From the NCBI RefSeq assembly GCF_949987515.2, contig NC_082696.1, positions 1,387,501 through 1,451,500 on the forward strand: DNA of 64,000 nucleotides. The letters are read 5' to 3'. The notes below the pieces were generated by a model. That model had not been told where the DNA came from, ran no database searches, and saw nothing but the letters and a program-made list of their open reading frames with translations. The position numbers and the translations under genes are program-made. Positions 56,181 through 64,000 of the stretch are shown in pieces. Numbering within the stretch: position 1 is the stretch's first letter; every line of letters begins with the position of its first letter. Source of the DNA: Delphinus delphis (lineage: Eukaryota; Chordata; Mammalia; Artiodactyla; Delphinidae).

Positions 56181-58620
56181 GTAGGGTTTTCCATATACAA
56201 ACTGATGTCATCTGCAAGTAGAGACAGGTTTACGTCTTCCCTTCCAATCTGGATGCTTTTTTACTCTGCCTAATTGTCCTGGCTACAACCTCGAGTATAA
56301 TGTTTAATAGAGGTGACAAGTGTAGACAGCTTTGTCTTGTTTCTAATCTTAGGAAGAAAACATCCAGTTTTTCACCACTAACTATGATGTAAGCTGTGGG
56401 TGTTTCATAGATGCTCTTTATCAGGTTGAGGAAGTTTGTTTTATTCCTAGTTATGTGAGTTCTTTGATCATGAAAATGTGTAGCGTTTTGTTAAATATGT
56501 TTTCTGCATGCATTGAGGTAATTATGTAGTTTTATTTCTTTATTCTATTAATATAATGTGTAATACTGATACATTTTTAGATGTCAAGCTTGCATTCCTG
56601 GGATGAATCCCAGTTGGTCATGGTGTTTAATTCTTTCTTGAGTATTGCTGGATTTGGTTTGCTAGTATTTTATTGAGGATTTCATATTCATAATTGTTAT
56701 TGGTCTGTAGATTTCTTTTCTTGTTATATCTTTGCCTCATTTGGGATCTAGGTAATACTGGGCTCATAGAATGAGACCTCTTCTATTTTTTGGAAGAATT
56801 TATAAAAGATTTCTGTTTATTCTTCTAAAACATTTTGTAGACCTCACCATTAGAGCCATTTGGCTCTAATGAGATCTAATCTCTAATTTGGATTTTCTTT
56901 GTGGGAAATTTTCTGATTATAAAATTAATCTCTTACTTTCTAAAAATCTATTCAGATTTTCTGTTTCTTCTTGAGTGACTTATGGTAGTTTGTGTCTGCT
57001 CTAATCTTTATTATTTCCTTCTTGAAGCTTGCTTTGTGTTTTTCTAGTTTCTTAAGGTAGGTGTTAGGTTATTTATTTGGGATCTTTCTGCTTTGTAACA
57101 AAATTTGTTTAGCTTCTTGCATGTGTTAATGTTTTTAATCAAATTAATCAAGTTTAACTTATCAAATTAATGTTTTTCATCAAATTTGGGAGATTTTCAG
57201 CCATCATTTCTTCAAATATTGTTACTGGTGAGAAATTTGTTTCATCCTTGTCTCACTCCCCTGTACATATTCTTTCTCTGCTACTAAGACTTTCTCTTTT
57301 TAACTGGTCTTGAGAAATTTGATTATGATGTACCTCAGTGTAGTTTTCTTCATATTTTTTGTGCTTGGGATTTGTTGAACGTCTTTGATCTGCGGGTGTA
57401 TAATTTCCATTAAATTTGGAAATTTTTCAGACGTTATTTACTTAAATACTTTTTCTGCCCCCAAGCCATCTTCTTTTTTGATGACTCCAATTACATTTCT
57501 GTTAGTGTGCTTGCAGATGTCTCACAGTTCCCTTATGATCTTTCCATTTTTATTTATTATTCTTTTTTCTCTGTGTGTGTGTTTATTTTTTGGAGGGGAA
57601 AAGCAGTTTCTAACTCTTCAAGCTTACTAAATATTTTACATTTCAATGTCTAATCTGCCATTAATCTGATCTAGTGTATTTTTCACTTCAGACATTGTAT
57701 TTACCAATTCTTAAAATTTGACTTTTGTTTTTTTTATATCTTTTATGCTTCTTATTAGATTCTTGAATATTTGAATTTTATTACAGTAATTGTTTCAATG
57801 TCCTTCTCTGATAATTCTACCATCTGTGCCCATTACTGGTTAGTTTTAATTGATTAATAATTTCATTCATCATAAATCTTGTCTTTCTGTTTCTTTGCAG
57901 GCTTGGTAATCTTTGACTCGATATCAAACATTGTGTTTTTTACCTTATCGGGAGTTAGATTCTTTTTAATTCTTGTAAATATTCTTGAGCTTTGTTCTGG
58001 GTTGCAGTTAATTTACTTGCAAGCAGTTTGAGCCTTTCTACTCTCACTTTTATGATTCATTAGGTGAGTCTGAGGCAGTGTTTATTCTAAGAATAATTAT
58101 TACCCACTATTGAAACAAGACTTCCCTGACTACTTTAACAAATGTCTCATGAATTATGAGTTTTTCCAGTGTGGCTGGTGGGAATAGGCACAATTTCTAG
58201 CCATGTGTGTCTTTCAACCAACTGTTTCCTCTAATCCCTTTGGATGGTTCACTCTTAACCTTGTGCATATGTACTAACTAGTCCTCTGAGGAATGCTCAA
58301 GCGGGGCCTCTGCAGATCTCTGGATTCTCTCTGCATATGTTGACTGTGTGTCTCCAGCACTGAGTCTTGTGCACTCTGGTTGCCTTGGTCTCACCAAACT
58401 GTCAACCTTTTCTCCTCAATTCAGGGGTCTTTCAGGTTTTGCCTGTTTTTTTGTTCCTGTGACACAGCTTAGAAACTCTCCCATGACAGAATTGCCTTGT
58501 TTTCAAAACATTGCCCGTTGTTTTGAAAATCATTTTTTATGTAGTTTGTCTGTCTGAATTTTTAATGGCTGTTTCAGGCAAAAGGGTAAATCCTGACCCT
58601 GTTACTCAACTCTGGCTGAA
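54785..58620 (-). mobile_element. L1M-type LINE-1, ORF2 through 5' part, long copy
   Basis: In + strand order, TTGTTGAGTCATATGGTAAA, TTTACATTCGCATCAACAAC, ATATTCTGGATACTAGACCC, GTTGAAAAGACTATTTTCTG, TTGCATTGAATCTATAGATC, CCAATCCATGAACATGGGAT, TTGCATTCCTGGGATGAATC and CTGGGCTCATAGAATGAGAC give antisense ORF2 continuously. At about 57100 it jumps to GATTTTCAGCCATCATTTC and GATGTACCTCAGTGTAG, which lie further 5', so the ORF2 N-terminal part is deleted. The frame is broken by stops. It is the longest LINE in the window. Confidence 0.88.
56135..56182. repeat. (GT)18 with GGGT edge
   Basis: Thirty-six bases of perfect GT followed by GGGTGGGTGTGTAGGG. It lies inside the minus-strand L1 at the T-rich site where the L1 consensus has 'ttttttgtggattcc'. 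Confidence 0.95.
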
Positions 58621-58889
58621 ATCAGTCTAGTGATATCAATCTTAAAAAAAAATATTTCAGGAAATAGAGTAGGAGAGAATACTTCTCAACTTATTTTATG
58701 AGGTTATCATTATCCTGATATCAAAACTAGGTGAAGATAATACAGAGAAAGAGAGAGAGGAAACTACAGACTAATTGTATTCAGGAACATAAATGTGAAA
58801 AATTTTAACAAAATATCAGACAGTTAAATCCCCTAGTATCTAAAATAGATAATACATCATGACCAAGTAGAGTTCATCCCAGTGAAATG

Positions 58890-59118
58890 TATACAAATAT
58901 ACACACTTGTGTAATCATCGCCAAGCTCAATGTATACATTTCTATTAAACCAGAACGTTTCCTTGTGCCCACTTCCAGTCAAGTACACCTCCAGTGTAAA
59001 CAAGTTTTATGATTTCTGTACCACAGATGAGTTTGCTCTTGAGCTGCTCAAGTCTGCTCCTGAGCTTCATATTAGCTCAGTAGTTACTCTTTTATGTCTG
59101 GATTCTTTTAATTAAATA
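58890..59118 (-). mobile_element. L1 3'-end fragment nested in L1
   Basis: TTGTGTAATCATCGCCAAGC, TCCTTGTGCCCACTTCCAGT and TTCTGTACCACAGATGAGTT are the antisense 3' UTR of a different L1 type. On both sides the plus-strand ORF2 (TCATGACCAAGTAGAGTTC / TGATTATCTCAATAGACTC) continues. Confidence 0.75.
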
Positions 59119-59224
59119 TATGATTATCTCAATAGACTCAGAGAATGCATTTGACAAAATTCAATCTATTCATGACAAAAATCCCTCAATGAAATAAAAA
59201 TCGTCAATGAGAAACCTACAATCT

Positions 59225-59545
59225 AACATTCTTTATTATGATTATTGTTAAAGAATAACTTTTATACAGTAATATTTACTCTGTGTATCATTCTGTGTTT
59301 TGGCAAATGATTATTGTCATCCTACCACTATCAGAATCAAAACATCTAACAACTCCAGCACCAATGATTTATTATTACATTATAAGTTCAATAATATAAA
59401 TGTGTTGCTTATAAAAATCTCAGCACACACAAACTTGAAATACAGGAAAACAATGCCAATATTATATATAAAATCAACAGGAAACCTACAACTCTTATTA
59501 CTTATATTTTGTAATGGATACACTACACCATTGCATGTAATGATG
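59225..59545 (-). mobile_element. Second nested fragment, L1 3'-UTR-like
   Basis: TCATTCTGTGTTTTGGCAAA followed by TGATTATTGTCATCC resembles the antisense L1 'gttttgacaaatgcatacagtc' segment. The rest is AT-rich and unassigned. The host L1 resumes after about 59545. Confidence 0.5.
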
Positions 59546-61400
59546 AGATACTGAGTGTCTTCCTCTTAGGATCTGGGAGACAAGGATATCCTTTCTCGTC
59601 ATTTTTATTCAACATTATTCTGAAAACTCTTCCTATTGAAATAAGGCAGTGAAAAAAGTTAAAAGCACAAAAATTAAAAAAGAAGAAGAAAAACTTTTAT
59701 TTGAAGAAGATAACACTTTATGTAGAAAATGCTAAGAATAAAATACTTAATAAAATAATAAAATACCAAGAAATCAGCAAAACAGTTACTAGAATGAAAC
59801 AACTTCTAAGGGGCAAAATACAATTATATTTTTAATATATTAACAGTGAAACTTTTGAAATATAAAATGAAATTAATCCCATTTACAGAGAATTTTTAAA
59901 CATTGTTGAAAGAAATTAGAAGAGAACTAAATAAATGGACAGACATACCACATTCATGGATTTTCAGACTCAATATTTTTAAGATCTCAACTGTCTACAA
60001 ATTGATCCATAGATTTAACACAATCCCTGGAAAAGTCTAATAGACTTTTTCAGAAATTGATAAGTTGATTCTCAATCTTATTTAGCAATTCAAAGGACAT
60101 AAAATTGCCAAAGCAAACTTCAAAAAGAACTAAGTGGGGAGAGTCACACTATGTGATTTCATGACTTACTACAAAGGTGCTATATTTGAGACAATGACCA
60201 TTAAAGTAGCTCGAAGGAGAAGGGGATCCATTCAACAAATTGTGTTTCACCATCTGGATGAACATGGAAAAAATTAAGCACAATGCCATCTTTAGATCCC
60301 TACAAACATGAATTCAAGATGAGTCATAAAAGCTGAAACTAAAGTTTCCAGAAGAAAAGAGAGAAATATATTTTTATCCCTCAAAGTAGTGAAGGTTCCT
60401 TAGAGCAAACTCAAAAAGCACTACACATAAAAGTAAAAGTTGGTAGATTGGACTTCATTGAAACAAAAAACTCCTGTGCATTGAATGGCATAATTAAGAA
60501 AATGAAAAAGCAAATCAAAGACTGGGAGAAAATATTTGCAAGGCATGTATCTGACAAATGTTTCATATTTAGAACATATATTGAGCTTCCAAAATAAATA
60601 ATAAAAAGACCAAGAACCTTAATAAAAATGGGCAAAGGACTTGGACACTTCTCAAAGGAAGATGCAAAATTTGCCAATAAACACTTGAAAAGGGGTTCAA
60701 CATCACTCATCATCAGAGAAAAACCAATTAAAATTACCATGAGATACCATTCTACTAACCTCAGTATGGCTAAAATTTAAGTCTGGCAATACCAAATGCT
60801 GACAGGGTTGTGGGGCAAGTGGAATTCTTACGCACTGCTGATGGATGTCTACAATGGTTGTACCACTTTGGAAAACTGGCAGAAAATTCGCTCTTATCTT
60901 TTTTACCCAAATGAAAAAAAAACATCCATCCACAAATAAAACTTACACAAAATGGGGTTCATAATAACCCCAAACTAGAAACAACCCTAACATCCATGAT
61001 ATAGATAAGCAAGTTGTGGTATATTACACAATGGAACATGACTCAGCATTAAAAAGAATGAACCGATTCCCATAACTTCTTGTTTGAATCTCTAAAACAT
61101 TATATTGAGTGGAGAAAGGCAGACACAGAAGAGTTCATACTGGATGCTTCCATTTGTATGAAGTTCAAGAGCAAGGAAACCTAATCTACAATGACAGCAG
61201 TCTGGATTGTGGATGACCATGGAGGATGGAGATGGAATTAAATTTAGGAATAAGGAATTTTCTGGGGTGATTGACAGGTTCTATATGTTGATTGGAGTAA
61301 TGATTACACTGGTGTATTTGTTTGTCAAGTCCTCACTTCCCTGTATGCAAGTTTTATCTCAAAAGATAAGCTGAAGAATACAACTAAAATTGACAGAACA

Positions 61401-62910
61401 TTACTATTTAAATTGAAGAAACACTCCAATAGTGATCTGAAGTAGAAAATGTAATGGAAAAACACCACACAAAGAAATATGACCTAGTAGAAAAGGAAGG
61501 AAAACGTTCAAGATTTTTCAGAACAACTTGGGAAACTTATTTTGTAGGAAAAAATCATACTGTGGTGATTCATGACTTTATTTTTAGAAATTTAGATGTT
61601 ACTGCCACGTTGAACATTACAGGAAGAATAACATCTTAATGGAGACAAAACGTCCACTGTATGCAGCTGAGCCCACGGAATGGCCACAAACCATTGGGGT
61701 GGTTTGACCTTGGATGTTGTAGTTGACATGAAGTGCCCGTCAGGGTTTATGAACAAACCCACAGGTATGAGGCTCTCCACTTCCTCAGTTCTGTAATTTG
61801 ATTGTCCTAGTCAATTGTATCAGCCTCTTTCCACACTCCAAAAAGGAGTTTATGGTGTCTGTCTGCTGATATTCAAACCCCACTGGTTCCTGAGTCTTTT
61901 CTACACAAAACAAGGGGCCCATCAGCCACGGTCCCACCACTAAATGGGATAACTTAATCTGACACATTTATTGCTAAGTTGTGCCCTCATTGCAAGGCAT
62001 TTTCTTAACACTGATTCCCACCCAGCATCATGTCGGCTCAGTCCCGTTGGAGTCTGGAACCTAACGTTAAGCCTTCGCCCAAATGATGTGGATTTTACTT
62101 GCTGCCCTCCTGTCTAGACAGGTAGACAACTGAGTTCTGCTCCTTCTGTTCCCCAGTGATGGACCTCCATCCTACGGTGAATGGGTTTCAGCCTCAGCCT
62201 CAGGCCCCCGACCTGAACTATTACCTGAACCCTCCCACTCAGATCATCTTTGATGCCATGTCCTGATGTGTCTGGGCCTTGACTCTCTCCCTGTGGATGG
62301 TATTCATAACTACTCTTTTCCTCCCTTCTAACTCTTTCCATGCTTGGGTCACAACGAGTTGAAATTTCCACTTCTGGTTTCTTCCCAGGTGTGGTTTTCC
62401 CCCTTCCGCATAAAACTGGGAAACTAAAGTCAATGACCTTATTAGGCCTGAGGCTGCCTGAACCATAAATGTGCCACCCACATCCCAGTAGGTGATTCAA
62501 AGGAGCCATAGGAGAGGGGGAAGCAGAGTCTGGTTTTTCCATCCACTGTCAAAAATATCCTCAGGTTCACATCTATACCATCAACCCCAAAAGGTCCTGA
62601 ATACGGGAAAAGATGGGTGCGACCAACCTTCCTCCATCTCACTGTCTGCCTTTTGTGATTCTGTTCAAGTCTGACTAGAATTTTCTTGAAGACAAGAGAA
62701 GAGGGAGAACCAGACTACTTTGCAAATCTTCATGACAGAAGATGTTGGAGAATTCCTTAAACCTTTAAGATGCTGTGGTGGTTAATTGAGATTTTGTTTA
62801 TCTACTTTTAAACACAATCCCATCTGTAGACATCATGCTGTGATCAATGGCACAATATTTATTTCCCTCATAAAGGGAGATTTATTAAGACATCTATTCC
62901 TGCGTAACTT
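61401..62910. other. Unclassified region with minus-strand ORF cluster
   Basis: No known repeat was recognised. On the minus strand, ORFs of 66, 142, 60 and 62 codons follow each other (62642-62442, 62542-62114, 61967-61785, 61780-61592), with frame changes between them. The largest is rich in G, S, P, R and E. The pattern could be a decayed LTR-retroelement internal region or a pseudogene, but I recognise no gag, protease, RT or env motif. Confidence 0.35.
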
Positions 62911-62911
62911 G

Positions 62912-63246
62912 AAAAGTCCAGCTAGGGACTTCCCTGGTGGTCCAGTGGTAAAGGATCTGCCTATAATGCAAGGGACACGGGTTCGATCCCTGGTCAGGGA
63001 ACTAAGATGCCACAGGGCAACTAAGCTCGCACACCACAACTACTGAGCTCCTGCACCTCAACTAAAGCCCGTGTGCCTCAAACTACAGAGCCCACACACT
63101 CTAGAACCCGTGCTCCACAACTGCAAAGCCCACGCGCCCTGGAGCCTCACGCCACAGTGAAGAGCCTGCATGCTGCAACTAAGACCCGACACAGCCAAAA
63201 ATAAATTAAATGAATAAATAAAAAATAAATCTTAAAAAAATGTCCA
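62912..63246 (+). mobile_element. CHR-1-like long SINE
   Basis: GGGACTTCCCTGGTGGTCCA head, ACGGGTTCGATCCCTGGTCA B box, CACAACTACTGAGCTCCTGC and AACCCGTGCTCCACAACTGC body, then an AAATAAATTAAATGAATAA-type tail. AAAAGTCCAG before the head and AAAATGTCCAG after the tail are a near-match target-site duplication. Confidence 0.93.
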
Positions 63247-63445
63247 GGGCTTCCCTGGTGGCACAGTGGTTGAGGGTCTGCCTGCCGATGCAGGGGGCGC
63301 AGCTTCGCGCCCCGGTCCGGGAAGATCCCACATGCCACGGAGCGGCTGGGCCCGTAAGCCATGGCCGCTGAGCCTGCGCGTCCAGAGCCTGTGCTCCGCA
63401 ACGGGAGAGGCCACGACAGTGAGGCCCGCGTACCGCAAAAAAAAA
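63247..63445 (+). mobile_element. CHR-2-like SINE abutting the previous SINE
   Basis: Starts GGGCTTCCCTGGTGGCACAG right at the end of the first SINE's duplicated target. It has GAGCCTGCGCGTCCAGAGCC and GAGGCCCGCGTACCGC with a short A tail of nine. No target-site duplication of its own is obvious. Confidence 0.95.
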
Positions 63446-63945
63446 GACACTGCACATCACGGCTGCATGAATGGACTCAAGGAACCAGAGCAATGACCAT
63501 GATGTAAATACCCAGCCCGTGTAACTATCTTGATATTTTCAGTTACACAAGACCAAGCAGCTCAGAAGGAGAAGTAGGCCTCCAGGACACAGCAGACAAG
63601 ACATCACCACCACTTTCACTGCAATTCTCTCTTGTGCTTGGCTTTCCCTCTGCAGCTCTGCTAAGCCTCATGGCTTGGAGCCCAGCCCAACCCCAGAGAT
63701 ATCTACACCACAGCGCTCAGCCCTGGATCAGCGCACCCACCCAGGTGTCCAGACTTCCTACTGGGATCAGCCCAGCAAGCAACTGATGCGCAGACACGAC
63801 GGATCCAGAAAGAAGACCGAGATGGTAACCTGACATCCTTTACATCAACCTGACAGTGAAGAGAGAACTAGATTACCAAGGAAAGGAAGGAACACAGTCA
63901 CAATCTTGGCCATGTACAGGATTGACGGATAAGAACCCAGTCCTC
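63446..63945. other. Unassigned sequence
   Basis: No element or exon was recognised. Confidence 0.4.
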
Positions 63946-64000
63946 TGCCGTGCTGTCCAACATGGTGGTCATGCACCACATGTGTCTTTCACTTAAGTAA
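63946..64000. mobile_element. Possible hAT-type MITE fragment at the window edge
   Basis: GCCGTGCTGTCCAACATGGT followed by GGTCATGCACCACATGTG resembles the widespread mammalian 'gtgctgtccaatacggtagccactagccacatgtgg' terminus. The window ends before it can be confirmed. Confidence 0.4.

Larger units (their letters stand above)
58640..61400 (+). mobile_element. Old L1 ORF2 and 3' UTR with nested L1 pieces
   Basis: Plus-strand ORF2 landmarks run from GGTTATCATTATCCTGATAT and AGAATGCATTTGACAAAATT through GGATATCCTTTCTCGTCAT and GGCAAAGGACTTGGACACTT. GATACCATTCTACTAACCTC and TTACACAATGGAACATGACT follow, and the 3' UTR ends near TTTTATCTCAAAAGATAAG. It abuts the minus-strand L1 so that the two point away from each other. 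Two antisense pieces interrupt it. Confidence 0.87.

Overview
This is mammalian nuclear DNA, almost certainly from a cetacean (dolphin or other whale). The main clue is repeated copies of the tRNA-derived CHR SINE, which opens with GGGCTTCCCTGGTGG and ends near GTACCGCAAAA. I count eleven copies in three forms: the short CHR-2-like type, the long CHR-1-like type and older Bov-tA/CHR-like copies. L1 3' ends, L2, MIR, MaLR and ERV LTRs and hAT elements fill much of the rest. No bacterial, phage or plasmid feature is present, and I found no rRNA, tRNA gene or CRISPR array.

Layout. 0-15 kb is mostly single-copy sequence with scattered L1, L2, MIR, MLT1 and SINE insertions, including a GC-richer stretch at about 11.8-14.3 kb. 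14.8-19.5 kb is degraded L1 on the minus strand, broken by a long CHR SINE. 19.7-22.4 kb holds LTR remnants. 22.5-23.4 kb is another L1 3' end. 24.2-26.1 kb lacks recognisable repeats and contains the best coding candidate, a 31-codon terminal exon at 24562-24657 with a possible long 3' UTR. 26.9-28.3 kb is a HAL1/L1 remnant. 29.5-34.4 kb has two SINEs, L1, L2 and an LTR. 34.4-54 kb is largely single-copy, with two younger 5'-truncated L1s with clear target-site duplications (38.2-39.3 and 43.6-44.2 kb), an old L1 ORF2 (46.9-48.4 kb) and an ERV LTR. 54.8-61.4 kb is a minus-strand L1 followed by a plus-strand L1, the second carrying two further L1 fragments. 61.4-64 kb is unassigned sequence with two abutting SINEs.

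I see no complete protein-coding gene. Most long ORFs are chance frames in GC-rich DNA or lie inside SINEs and L1s. The window reads as intergenic or intronic DNA, perhaps with the last exon of one gene near 24.6 kb. I found no convincing new biological system. The most useful signals are the exon candidate, an internally deleted SINE with intact target-site duplications, two recent tandem duplications, and an unclassified minus-strand ORF cluster at 61.6-62.6 kb. Family names come from sequence recall, not from a database search.
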